DNA of 64,000 bases from Planctomycetales bacterium (GTDB lineage: Bacteria > Planctomycetota > Planctomycetia > Planctomycetales > Planctomycetaceae). The position numbers were made by a program, and so were the translations under genes. The notes beneath the pieces are model-generated. The model ran no database searches and had not been told where the DNA came from. It was given only the letters and a program-made list of their open reading frames with translations. Positions 28,892 through 37,546 of this stretch are shown one piece after another (positions within the stretch are counted from its first letter, which is position 1; every line of letters starts with the position of its first letter). The stretch lies in assembly GCA_026400835.1 (NCBI GenBank), contig JAPLOA010000100.1:62001-126000 (forward strand), given 5' to 3'.

Positions 28892-29188
28892 TCACAATAT
28901 GTCGTCTTCAGTAACCTGCGGCCCGGGTTCCGGGCAATTCCAGCAAACCACGAGGTGGTTCAGAATTTCGCCGACACCGTCCAGTTTCCGGATGGCTCGA
29001 CAAACATCCACGTCGTCACCGTGTACGTGGATGACTCCCTCAAGGCAGACACCATTGGGAATGCGGCGAACGACCAGCGAGGCAATATCCAGGCCGTCCT
29101 CGGTCATTAAGGCCTTCCGGACGTCGGTGGCCAACTGATGTGACGAATCGGCCTGCGGCGCGCGAGTCGCCGGGATAAGAGCAGCCAT
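28892..29188 (-). CDS. Small BON-domain protein
   Basis: 98 residues. The middle part, LATDVRKALMTEDGLDIASL, then the strands of VVRRIPNGVCLEGVIHVHG, the helix DVDVCRAIRKLDGVGEILNHL and the strand VVCW, follows the alpha-beta-beta-alpha-beta order of a single BON domain, with the conserved glycine in 'v.L.G.v'. BON domains usually bind phospholipid or a partner; most are exported, but no signal peptide is visible here, so it may be cytosolic. A perfect AGGAGG stands six bases before the ATG, arguing for good expression. It could be read into uvrA, but the palindromic element between them makes this doubtful. Confidence 0.75.
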   Translation of the reverse strand: MAALIPATRAPQADSSHQLATDVRKALMTEDGLDIASLVVRRIPNGVCLEGVIHVHGDDVDVCRAIRKLDGVGEILNHLVVCWNCPEPGPQVTEDDIL

Positions 29189-29756
29189 GAAATCCTCCTT
29201 GCGTGATTGAGAAAAACTGCCAGCTCAGAAATTGAGACCACGGGCAGAACCGATCGCTGGGATCAATCCTCGAGCGAATCTTTCGTGGGGTCCGGTTTCT
29301 ATCCCTTGGCCAGGCGGCGTTGAGTTTACCCGTGCAAAACTGGTCTACCAGAGCGGATTTCTTCCGGAGAATGATTTTGCCGCAACTCCACCCAAGTATT
29401 TCCGCCATCGAATTGCCCTGCTTTCCCCGCTTATCGTTTTCGGATTGATCCCACGGGCCCAATCATTCTCCGGCAAATCACGGATCACGTGAGATTGGAT
29501 TCTTGCCTGAAGCGCGGGACTTGAAACGTCTGAGCTGAACGCGGCCTGAAGTACTTCAGGTGTTGGTTACAACCGCGAATTGCCGGGATTCGTCGCTTTG
29601 TTGGTTGATGCTCCAGAAGATAGTTCACTCTCGCATTGGGGCGAATCTTGTGAATCGACTTGCTACAAACGTCTGAGAAGAAAACAATCCGTTGACGTTG
29701 AACTGATCTTCGGCTTCAACGGAAAACTCTCCTTCTGTGAATTGAGCTGTCGCGTT
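29189..29756. promoter_or_regulatory. 568-bp divergent gap with two inverted repeat pairs
   Basis: No gene is convincing here. Two perfect inverted repeats are visible: GGGATCAATCC (29259-29269) with GGATTGATCCC (29442-29452), and CCGGAGAATGATT (29364-29376) with AATCATTCTCCGG (29461-29473). They interlock rather than nest, so they are not one simple hairpin. They could be operator-like sites or remnants of a repeat. Confidence 0.4.
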
Positions 29757-30794
29757 ATGGCAAACAGAACATGTCGATGGGCGATCATTCTGGCAGGTGT
29801 CTTCGGATATCTGACTGTGACGATTGCGTCGGCTCCCGCCCAGGCCGATGTAGAGATCGATACGGCTGTTGAGGAGTCCCTGGATTACCTTGCAGGTCTC
29901 CAGAAGCGACAGGGATATTGGGAAGCCAATGGCGGTCAGTATCGTGTGGCGATGACTGCTCTGGCAGGAACCGCAATGCTGGCAGAAGGGTCTACGACGA
30001 CTTCCGGCAAGTACTCACGACAAATTCGCCTCGCCGTGGATTATCTCTTGTCCATGAGCCGCCCCAATGGACTCATCGGATACCGCGAAGATTATCACTA
30101 CACCTACGGTCACGGTTTCTCCATGCTGTTCCTGAGCCAGGTCTATGGCGAAGAAGAAGACGTACAGCGGCGTGAAGAAATACGAGGCGTCCTGACCAGC
30201 GCGGTCCAATTCTGCGCGGATGCTCAGACGCCCGATGGCGGCTGGGGTTATGTGTCGGCGAAAGAAGGCAGCAACTTCGATGAAGGTTCAACCTGTATTA
30301 CTCAGGTGCAGGGATTGCGAGCCTGCCGCAATGCTGGCATCCCGGTTTCCAAAGAGATCATCGATCGAGCCAAGGTGTATATCGAGAAATGCACGACAAC
30401 TGACGGAGGCGTGCAGTACAGCATTCGAGGTGGTGGTGCTCGACCGCCGATTACAGCGGCGTCATTGGCGGCGATGTTTAACGCGGGCGAGTATGACACT
30501 GAGTTAACTCTCCGCATGAGGAACTTCTGCAAGACGCATATCTGGCCAGACAAATCTGTCGCCAGCAACAATGGTCACTGGCACTATATGCATTTCTACT
30601 TCGCACAGGTTGTGTATCGAACGGGCGGAGAAGAATGGAAAAAGTATCGTGATGAACTGAACTCGAAGCTGGTTCGTGAAATGCAGGCTGGTGGCGGCTG
30701 GCCGGATCCTCAGGTCGGCACAGTTTATGTGACCGCTCTGAGTTGCATCATGCTGCAACTGGATAAAGGCTTCCTGCCGATTTATCAGCGATAG
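29757..30794 (+). CDS. Secreted squalene-cyclase/prenyltransferase-repeat (alpha-alpha barrel) protein
   Basis: 345 residues from the ATG at 29757. The frame is open a further 59 codons upstream, but that part is not protein-like and the signal peptide (WAIILAGVFGYLTVTIASAPAQA) begins only after this ATG. The body carries repeats of the prenyltransferase/squalene oxidase type with QW-like turns: VEESLDYLAGLQKRQGYWE, MSRPNGLIGYRED, CADAQTPDGGWGYVSAKEG and CTTTDGGVQYSIRGGG, each before a helix pair. The acid motif DxDD of true squalene-hopene cyclases is absent, so cyclisation is not supported. In planctomycetes such exported proteins are common and unassigned; the same fold occurs in complement and polysaccharide-binding proteins. 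Confidence 0.8.
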   Translation: MANRTCRWAIILAGVFGYLTVTIASAPAQADVEIDTAVEESLDYLAGLQKRQGYWEANGGQYRVAMTALAGTAMLAEGSTTTSGKYSRQIRLAVDYLLSMSRPNGLIGYREDYHYTYGHGFSMLFLSQVYGEEEDVQRREEIRGVLTSAVQFCADAQTPDGGWGYVSAKEGSNFDEGSTCITQVQGLRACRNAGIPVSKEIIDRAKVYIEKCTTTDGGVQYSIRGGGARPPITAASLAAMFNAGEYDTELTLRMRNFCKTHIWPDKSVASNNGHWHYMHFYFAQVVYRTGGEEWKKYRDELNSKLVREMQAGGGWPDPQVGTVYVTALSCIMLQLDKGFLPIYQR

Positions 30795-30877
30795 CCGCGT
30801 TGCTGACGAATGCTAAGTGGCTGATGGAGCTGCACTTAGGATTTGCCGTGATCCCTTGATTCACTCAATGCGTTTCT

Positions 30878-31750
30878 ATGGGCTTCAGTTCTGCACGCCC
30901 GCGGCATCTTGGGTTGTCGTTGATTCGTGTGCTGAGGCCCGCAGTGAGATCTGCCGTGTTTACCGTAATGTTGCATGAAGTCAGTGGTCGAGGTTTGGGT
31001 GTTTTGCTGGGTATGGCCGTTGGTACCCTGACCACCGCATTTATTGCGCGCCGTCGCAGGATGAAGGAGCGGCAGTCAATTCTGAAAGGTGATGCTCGCG
31101 ATACCATCGTGATTCATCAGCATGTGCTGGAGCCGAAACAGATTATGACGGCTTGCGGTGAGTTAAAATCCGTGACTGCGCTTCGAGTTCGAACGCTGGG
31201 ACAGTCGGAACTGAAGCGAGTTGTCCCCAACGGTCACCTTGCTGAAATCCTCCTGAAGCGAGCTCAACATGTGACTGCGCGGCAGACGCTGATTTCGATG
31301 GACGGCGCGGAGGGGTCGTATCTTCTGGAGACGTTAACGAACTTTGTCTGTGACCGTGCTTCGCATGGTCAGTTTGCTCACGATGTCTACGTGATGACGG
31401 CTTGTTGCGAACCTGCGGCGTTGTCTCATCACCAGCCCATCACGATCATGCTGGTCAGAAAACAGGATCTGTCACAGTTCGAAGACTGGTCGAAGGCTTG
31501 CCAGATTCACGTGGAGCACGGCTCCGATGGTCCGCGGATTCTGTCCCTGATGGAAATGGCCAGTCGCTTCCGCAGGGAGCAGGTCAATATTCAAAGCCTC
31601 CGTGCTGCCGGGAAACGTACGGCCTTTGCGGAGACAATGTATGTGCTCGACCTTTCACTTGACTCTCGCTGCGCGGAACTGCCGATCAAACCTGTTCCGT
31701 GGGATCGGTACGCAGACGTGTTGAAAGATCTGAATCTTGCAGCCGCCTGA
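30878..31750 (+). CDS. Hypothetical membrane-anchored protein
   Basis: 290 residues, not recognised. One hydrophobic segment GLGVLLGMAVGTLTTAFIA (about residues 38-58) is followed by the positive stretch ARRRRMKER, which suggests an N-out/C-in anchor with a cytoplasmic domain of some 225 residues. That domain alternates strands and helices, is rich in H, R and E, and has no motif I know. The start is uncertain: the ATG at 30878 has no ribosome site, and another ATG at 30968 would still leave the membrane segment intact. It follows the squalene-cyclase-like gene by 83 bp in the same direction, so the two may be co-transcribed. Confidence 0.55.
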   Translation: MGFSSARPRHLGLSLIRVLRPAVRSAVFTVMLHEVSGRGLGVLLGMAVGTLTTAFIARRRRMKERQSILKGDARDTIVIHQHVLEPKQIMTACGELKSVTALRVRTLGQSELKRVVPNGHLAEILLKRAQHVTARQTLISMDGAEGSYLLETLTNFVCDRASHGQFAHDVYVMTACCEPAALSHHQPITIMLVRKQDLSQFEDWSKACQIHVEHGSDGPRILSLMEMASRFRREQVNIQSLRAAGKRTAFAETMYVLDLSLDSRCAELPIKPVPWDRYADVLKDLNLAAA

Positions 31751-31809
31751 GGCGGTGGAATATGAGATTTGAAATTGGAGAAGTGCGATGCGATCGTTGA
31801 GCGGTCTCG

Positions 31810-33222
31810 TTACAGAATCGCGTGGATTGGTTCGCCGTCACAGACTTGAAATGGTCGGCCCTGCAGGTCCTGGATCATTCTTGAAGAATCCAGACCGCAG
31901 GCATGGCAGACGGTTGCCAGATAATCGCCGGGCGTCACAGGATTCTCTCTGACGTAAGCCGCCTGTTTGTCGCTGCTGCCATACGTCGATCCGCCCTGAA
32001 CTCCGCCACCGGCGAGCACTGCGGAGTAGCAAAACGGCCAGTGGTCTCGACCATTGGCCGGGTTGATTTTCGGCGTGCGACCGAATTCTCCGGCACACGC
32101 CACCAGTGTTTCGTCCAGCATGTTTCGGAGGGACAAATCTTCCAGCAACGCGGAGAAAGCTCGATCAAATGCCGGCAGGCAGTAGTGAGCTTTCAGCATG
32201 CCGTAGCCCGTGGCACCATGTTCAAGGTCATTCAGGCCGCCGTGAGTATCCCAGACGTTATAAACTTTGGCCGCCGGAGTGATGAACATCCAGTTGACCG
32301 TCACCAGACGAACGCCCGCTTCAATCATACGGCGAGCTGTCAGGAAGCTGTCGCCGTACTCATTGCGGCCGTAGCGATCACGATTTTCCGGTGATTCAGA
32401 ACTCAAGTCGAGAGACGCTGCGACGGCTGTGGAATTGATCAGACGGTAAGCATCTTCATAAATGCCCTGCTGGGCCGCGATCATTGGGTCGTGTTGGAGA
32501 GCTCTGTCCTGCGACTCCATCACGCTCAACAGTCCGCGTCGTGCCTTCAGGCGAGCAATCGAAACACCATCCGGAGGAGTCAGTGGCAGTCGATCTTCTT
32601 CGACATCCTTCCTCGGCCCAATCTCCACATGATTGTAGACCTGCCCGAGTTCCACGGGATCATGAGGCGACCCCAGAAAGCCCGCGTGAGTCCCCGCATA
32701 ACGAAGTCCGTCATGTGCGACGGGACGAGGGATACTAAAGCTGGCCGGAATTTCGCCCTTCTCGCCCAGGTATGAAAACATGGAACCGATGGAGGGGAAA
32801 TCGGTGCGTCGGCGACCGTTGGAGGGGAATGTTCTGGGCGGGACCATCGGGCGTCCCGTCAATGTGTGATAGACGGAAACTCCGTGATCGGTTGTTGAGT
32901 GATTCAGTGAGCGAATGATGGACATCTTGTCCGCGTGCTGAGACAGCATCGGCATTTGATCGCTGAATATGATGCCCGGGACATTTGTCGCAATCGGAGC
33001 GAAGGGACTACGGACGCCTTCAGGAGCATCCGGCTTCAGATCCCACATATCCTGCTGCGGCTGTCCGCCCCACATGAAGAGGAAGATGCAGGATTTGGCT
33101 TTGCGTGGCTTCGCGGGAGACGTTTCCGCGCAGGCGGTTTTCTCGGACTTCAGCAACTGTGGAAGCGTCAGCGCACCGCAAGCGGAACCCAGCTGCAGCA
33201 TGGCATCTCGACGATGTAACAT
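31810..33222 (-). CDS. DUF1501 protein, Tat-exported (stand-alone copy)
   Basis: 470 residues. The twin-arginine segment LHRRDAMLQLGSACGALTLP opens the protein. The DUF1501 landmarks follow: FLFMWGGQPQQDMWDLKPD, IRSLNHSTTDHGV, YHTLTGRP, GTHAGFLGSPHDP, VNWMFITPAAKVYNVWDTHG, ACAGEFGRTPKINPANGRDHWPF and TVCHACGLD. The family shares the alkaline phosphatase/sulfatase fold but its reaction is unknown; it is a planctomycete hallmark. AGGAGG five bases before the ATG at 33222 decides the start against a GTG one codon earlier. Most DUF1501 genes follow a DUF1549/DUF1553 gene in an operon; this one has none nearby. Confidence 0.92.
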   Translation of the reverse strand: MLHRRDAMLQLGSACGALTLPQLLKSEKTACAETSPAKPRKAKSCIFLFMWGGQPQQDMWDLKPDAPEGVRSPFAPIATNVPGIIFSDQMPMLSQHADKMSIIRSLNHSTTDHGVSVYHTLTGRPMVPPRTFPSNGRRRTDFPSIGSMFSYLGEKGEIPASFSIPRPVAHDGLRYAGTHAGFLGSPHDPVELGQVYNHVEIGPRKDVEEDRLPLTPPDGVSIARLKARRGLLSVMESQDRALQHDPMIAAQQGIYEDAYRLINSTAVAASLDLSSESPENRDRYGRNEYGDSFLTARRMIEAGVRLVTVNWMFITPAAKVYNVWDTHGGLNDLEHGATGYGMLKAHYCLPAFDRAFSALLEDLSLRNMLDETLVACAGEFGRTPKINPANGRDHWPFCYSAVLAGGGVQGGSTYGSSDKQAAYVRENPVTPGDYLATVCHACGLDSSRMIQDLQGRPFQVCDGEPIHAIL

Positions 33223-33666
33223 CACGTCCTCCTTCGAAGCTTTGACGGACTTCCGTCTACCGGGAGGATAGCATTCTTTACGTCAGATTGACACGACTTC
33301 CGGCGGTTCGCAGGCCGATTTCCATTGAAGCATCCGCCCTGCCCGATCTGGCAAAACGCATGTTGGTTTGTTCAGCCGCGAATCTGCAGGAAGTGGGCTG
33401 GGCGTACCATGGGTCAAAGAACAAGACCAAAACTCATCCTGAAGGGATGACAGAAGCCACGATTCTGGCACCCAATTCAGGGCGCGGTCGCAGATTTCGA
33501 TATGTTTCGGTGGTGGCGCTGCTCTGACCACCGGCTAATTTCTCAAACCGCTTCGCGGGTAATTGCAACAGTCATCACGAAAGACAGAAAACAGCAACGA
33601 CACCTGGAATGCGGGCTCACGCATTTGGTCTACGCGGAGCCCTCGATCTCACGGGTGTCCAGCCGA
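33223..33666. other. 444-bp gap without a gene
   Basis: Only the AGGAGG ribosome site of the DUF1501 gene at the left end and a small hairpin (CGGTGGT 33508-33514, ACCACCG 33527-33533) are recognisable. No protein-like frame is seen. Confidence 0.4.
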
Positions 33667-35088
33667 TCAGCGCACGACTGCTTCGAACGTAATCGTTCCG
33701 CCGGTGTGACCTTTGAGCGGCTTGTCCAGTTTGAAGGTCAGAATTTCGCTGCCTTCGCCATTGGGTTCGACGGACACTTCGCCGGGGTGCTTTTCGTCAA
33801 TCTCCGCGGAACCGCTGACGTAGGCCAGACGAGGCGTGAGATTGTCGACGATGCTGACATCGTAAACATCGAAGTCGCCGGTGTTCTGGAAGTTGATCGT
33901 GAAGGTAATCGTATCGCCTGGTCGAGCTTCATCGCGGTCGGCCAGTTTAACGATTCGCACGTTGCCCCTGGTTTCTCGCTCATCCTTGACGCCAACCTTC
34001 TGCTGCACCTTAAATCTGGCGGAGATCTCAGATGCGTTGGTTGTTGTCGCTGTGATGACCGGAAACTGATCTCGGGTCCAGGTGATTGCATTCTGCATTT
34101 GTTCGGCAATCTCGATGCCATCCTTGCGATGGAAGATGCCCGGAGATTTAACGTCACGCCCTTCGTGCCCTTCGTCCACTTTGCGATTTTGACCGGCAAT
34201 CTCCATACGCTTGTTCTGCATTGGAGGGAGGGCACCCTTCATGCCATCCACACGATCTCGAGTTTCGAGACCGGACAAAGAGGTGTCGTGGACATTCTCC
34301 TGCGCGGCGTTGCCTGTCTTAAGGTTGCCGACCGTAATGTTGTCCTTCGCACCAATCGCCTTGTCAACTTTGACGTCGGCCACAAGCCCGGTCACGGTAC
34401 GGACGGAACCGAAGCGAGGTGCATAAACGGCAACTCGATTGGACGCTGTTGTTCGAAGCTCACCGGTATGGTCTGCGAACGCGGCCACGGTGTCTTCGGT
34501 GTCGAGGCCACTGCGATTGGTATGCATCGCTGCGGACAGATCACGGTCACCACCGTCGAAAACATATTCATCCGGAAACAGATCGGCCAGCGGGGCCGGA
34601 GCAATCGTTTCCATTTGATTTCGTGGGAAGCATTTGTCTCCCGTTTCGAGGCGCGGGTCGGCCTGCGTAAAGACAGGTTCTCCCGGGTGTGATGAATTTG
34701 CGTCGTCAGGCTGATAGCTGGCCAGAACGAATTCGCTGTGCTGCGCTGATGGTTTAGCGGCGTTTGATTTCGAGTTGGCGATGGCGGTTCGGCTTAATTC
34801 ACCAGCCGTCGACGGTTGTTGCTTACCACCAAGACGAACCACACCATCCGGTTGAGCACCAGAGCCGGTGGCTGACATCGTTTCATTCTCGTCCGGATAA
34901 TGAGCTCGAGCCGGCAACGGCTGAACACCGGGCTGCTGCTGGAGCATCGGCGGAGTCGTATCGGAATACACATGATCGGGTTCACGGTGCAGTCCTGAAG
35001 AGAGACCACAACCGGGAGCGATAATGAGGCCGAATCCAAGCAGACTCCAGGCCATGAGACGGCGAGATGACAGATGGCGTGATTTCAT
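33667..35088 (-). CDS. Envelope lipoprotein with a C-terminal DUF11 domain
   Basis: 473 residues from the ATG at 35088, with AGGA upstream. A hydrophobic start, LMAWSLLGFGLIIAPGCG, ends in a cysteine that fits a lipobox loosely, so a lipoprotein is likely. A long low-complexity middle (P, Q, S, D and N rich) follows. The C-terminal 125 residues are a DUF11-type beta-sandwich: DRDEARPGDTITFTINFQNT, GDFDVYDVSIVDNLTPRLAY, then EILTFKLDKPLKGHTGGTI. DUF11 domains are found in large surface and outer-membrane proteins. It is the last gene of a three-gene minus-strand cluster (36022-37194, 35127-35891, this gene), 38 bp after its neighbour. The role is probably structural in the envelope. Confidence 0.75.
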   Translation of the reverse strand: MKSRHLSSRRLMAWSLLGFGLIIAPGCGLSSGLHREPDHVYSDTTPPMLQQQPGVQPLPARAHYPDENETMSATGSGAQPDGVVRLGGKQQPSTAGELSRTAIANSKSNAAKPSAQHSEFVLASYQPDDANSSHPGEPVFTQADPRLETGDKCFPRNQMETIAPAPLADLFPDEYVFDGGDRDLSAAMHTNRSGLDTEDTVAAFADHTGELRTTASNRVAVYAPRFGSVRTVTGLVADVKVDKAIGAKDNITVGNLKTGNAAQENVHDTSLSGLETRDRVDGMKGALPPMQNKRMEIAGQNRKVDEGHEGRDVKSPGIFHRKDGIEIAEQMQNAITWTRDQFPVITATTTNASEISARFKVQQKVGVKDERETRGNVRIVKLADRDEARPGDTITFTINFQNTGDFDVYDVSIVDNLTPRLAYVSGSAEIDEKHPGEVSVEPNGEGSEILTFKLDKPLKGHTGGTITFEAVVR

Positions 35089-35126
35089 GAGTGTCGTCCT
35101 GTTCCTCGTTGCGATCTGTATTCGTC

Positions 35127-35891
35127 TCAATCGTTGCCGCGAGCGAGACTCTCAACAGCTCGCTTCCTGTCGGAAAGTTTCACGACCCCGGACCCTGCTG
35201 GAACTGAGTCGCCTGGATCAACGGTGCCGCCGGAACCAAAGTACGACAGAGGCATGTTTGGTCCTGAGGGAATTCGACCACCGATGCGAACGATCATCAT
35301 CGGGCGGCCATACATGCCAGCTTCCTGCAGTGCGTTGTCCGTTGGATCCAGAGTGGCTCGCGGATTTCGTCGCAACGGATCCTTCTGAGCCGCTGAGCGA
35401 GGGTTTTCGAGATAGATGACGCGAGTCACCATTCGACCGGACAGAGCTTCTTTAAGATCCGCTTCCGTCAACACGACTGGAATTGGGTAGTTGGCCGCGG
35501 AACCGGCAGGTGGATGCAGTCGATCAAGAATCTCAATCGAAGGATAGATTTCTTCGCCCGGGAATTCAGGCATATCAGCAATTCGAAGCCGATAGAAATG
35601 GCCTGTGCTCGCGGAGAACTGAGCTGGAGCACTTGTTGTCACGATCGGGACCGGTGTTGCTGAGTAGACCGAAACAGTTCCAGCGGTTGGCAATTCGACT
35701 CGAACAGGCTGCAGCCAGAACATATCGTCATGGCGAACTCTGGCCATGATGTCCGCAGTGAAGCCCGGCGGCAGCTTCTCGTTGAGCGGCTCATAGTAGG
35801 CTCCGGACTGAGCAAAAGCTGTCGGACCAGTCAGCAGGAATGCGAGAGTGATGATCGCAGTCCGCAGAGATGATTCATGAGCGATAGGCAT
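35127..35891 (-). CDS. Secreted envelope protein, paralogue of the next gene
   Basis: 254 residues with a signal peptide (TAIITLAFLLTGPTAFAQ). No named family recognised. It shares a series of landmarks in the same order with the protein of 36022-37194: a strand ending in FYRLRIADMP / IYQLVYSNIS, EIYPSIEIL / DLFPTLEV, VVLTEADLKEALSGRMVTRV / VEITDEDLEHVRSNNMVTKV, VIYLENP / VIYLPDP, then TLDPTDNALQEAGMYGRPMM / TLDPGIDPIEQAERMGTIMV. The two are therefore paralogues with one shared domain of about 150 residues. It lacks the glycine- and methionine-rich N-terminus of its sister. Middle gene of the cluster; probably an outer-layer component. Confidence 0.7.
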   Translation of the reverse strand: MPIAHESSLRTAIITLAFLLTGPTAFAQSGAYYEPLNEKLPPGFTADIMARVRHDDMFWLQPVRVELPTAGTVSVYSATPVPIVTTSAPAQFSASTGHFYRLRIADMPEFPGEEIYPSIEILDRLHPPAGSAANYPIPVVLTEADLKEALSGRMVTRVIYLENPRSAAQKDPLRRNPRATLDPTDNALQEAGMYGRPMMIVRIGGRIPSGPNMPLSYFGSGGTVDPGDSVPAGSGVVKLSDRKRAVESLARGND

Positions 35892-36021
35892 GATGAATAT
35901 TTCCGATCGAATGACTCGGAGGGCCGCTAAGTGATTTTCGGCCTGAGCGAGAATTCACGAAGCAAGGGCGATTGAAGCTGATGCTTCGAATCGCCCCTGC
36001 GGTCATAGTTCATTCAGGAGA

Positions 36022-37194
36022 TTAGTATCCGCCCGGCGGACCGTAAGCACCCTGACCTTGCGGAGTTGACACATCACCAGGACCGAAGACCGGATGAGTT
36101 TCCTTGTACTGGATGTGCTTCACAGGGGCTGGCACGCTGTAGCCAGGACTGTGTTCCACATCGATCAGCATATGGTCAACAGGTTCAGGCATGTTGTTCT
36201 GGCTCAGGTTTCGAATCGTGTGAGACTTCAGACCAGCCGGACCACCCAGAGGCAGGTGAGGAGGACCAGGCAGACCGATCGGAGTCGCCGTCATTGGCAT
36301 CCCCCAGACTGGTGTTGGACCCATACCTGACACCGGTACATTCTGACCGGGGAAGCCACCACCGGCGGCAATCATCGCTCCTGGCACACCCTGGATATCA
36401 GAAGGGATCAGAGTCACAGGTGAGGGTGGCAGGTACTCGCCATTGTCACCGTTTGCTGAGGAGAAGCTGACCGGAGCAATGGTTCCGTTCGGCTGAATCT
36501 GAGCCTCGTCAAACTGCATCCGTTTGTTACCCATTCGCAGAACCACCATGATGGTTCCCATTCGTTCCGCCTGTTCGATGGGGTCGATGCCTGGATCAAG
36601 AGTTGTGGAAACCAGAGTTTCCACACCCGCGATCGCACGGGCCTGGAACTTCGGGTCCGGCAGATAGATGACCTTCGTCACCATGTTGTTGCTGCGGACA
36701 TGTTCCAGATCTTCGTCGGTGATTTCGACGGGAACAGTGTTGTGAGTCAGATAAGCGATCGTGTTCGGATGCGCTGATCGCACTTCCAGCGTCGGGAAGA
36801 GGTCTTCTCCAGCCCAGCCTTCGCCGGAAATGTTGGAGTAAACCAGTTGATAGATGGCTCCCTGCGGGAAGTCCGCTCGTCCCGGGACCACCTGCTGATT
36901 GCGGGCGATCACGTTTCCGGACAACCAGCCCACAGACATGTCATGGCCAATAAACTTGACCTGAGTCGACATCTGTGGCATTCCCATCCCGGGACCCATG
37001 CCCATGCCGCCTGGCTGAGCCAGGACTCCCATGACGCCGGGACCCGGACCGTCGACCATTGGGCCCGGATGCTGCATCATGGCAGCCGGAGGTGCGACGT
37101 ACTCGTTTGATTTCAGGACACTCTGGCCGTCTACTCCGGCACAGCCCATGCAGACGACCACAAGGGCGCCCAGGGCCAGAAAGTAATATCTCAT
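36022..37194 (-). CDS. Gly/Pro/Met-rich envelope lipoprotein, paralogue of 35127-35891
   Basis: 390 residues. The hydrophobic start YFLALGALVVVCMGCAG suggests lipid attachment at C18. Residues 35-75 are rich in G, P and M (GPGMGMPQM), and the C-terminal 150 residues again are P- and G-rich with HPVFGPGDVSTPQGQ. Between them lies the domain shared with the next protein: GWLSGNVIARNQQVVPGRAD, IYQLVYSN, LFPTLEVRSAHP, EDLEHVRSNNMVTKVIYLPD, and STTLDPGIDPIEQAERMG. It looks like an extended envelope protein whose low-complexity ends anchor or cross the cell wall region. First gene of the three-gene cluster; a 130-bp gap separates it from the second. Confidence 0.7.
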   Translation of the reverse strand: MRYYFLALGALVVVCMGCAGVDGQSVLKSNEYVAPPAAMMQHPGPMVDGPGPGVMGVLAQPGGMGMGPGMGMPQMSTQVKFIGHDMSVGWLSGNVIARNQQVVPGRADFPQGAIYQLVYSNISGEGWAGEDLFPTLEVRSAHPNTIAYLTHNTVPVEITDEDLEHVRSNNMVTKVIYLPDPKFQARAIAGVETLVSTTLDPGIDPIEQAERMGTIMVVLRMGNKRMQFDEAQIQPNGTIAPVSFSSANGDNGEYLPPSPVTLIPSDIQGVPGAMIAAGGGFPGQNVPVSGMGPTPVWGMPMTATPIGLPGPPHLPLGGPAGLKSHTIRNLSQNNMPEPVDHMLIDVEHSPGYSVPAPVKHIQYKETHPVFGPGDVSTPQGQGAYGPPGGY

Positions 37195-37546
37195 CGCTAC
37201 CCCTTCCTTGAGATGCTGAGTTGACCTAACAGCAACTCGCGTGTTCGATCCAACAGCAACCCGCAGATGACCGTACCTTCAACTGCAAAACTGACTGTGC
37301 CCGACCGTTTCCAGTTTGCCGTCGACCCCGATGAGGGCGCCTCGGTACACTGTGGTCAGCAGCCTCGAAACGCTCGAGACTGCTTCGAATCGCCGGTAAT
37401 TCCGCTGGTTCGATTGACGCGGCACACTAAAGTTCCGCACCATGTGAACTAAGACGGTTGAATTCACCTGCGATCCGTCGGTCCTTCTCTCCTGTTTTTC
37501 GGGTCTGCAGAACTCGAATCTTTGGCAAATCCATCAAAATCAGCAC
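37195..37546. promoter_or_regulatory. 352-bp divergent gap
   Basis: It must carry promoters for the envelope cluster to the left and the LolA-like gene to the right. I see no clear promoter boxes, repeat or hairpin. Confidence 0.35.

Noticed and set aside
29580-29756. N-terminal extension of the squalene-cyclase-like protein
   Set aside because: The frame is open but the 59 residues have no structure-like pattern, and the signal peptide starts at the ATG at 29757.
33502-34692. Long open frame on the plus strand (396 codons) opposite the DUF11 lipoprotein gene
   Set aside because: The minus strand gives a signal sequence and a clear DUF11 domain; the plus-strand translation shows no family pattern and is the shadow of that gene's codon bias.
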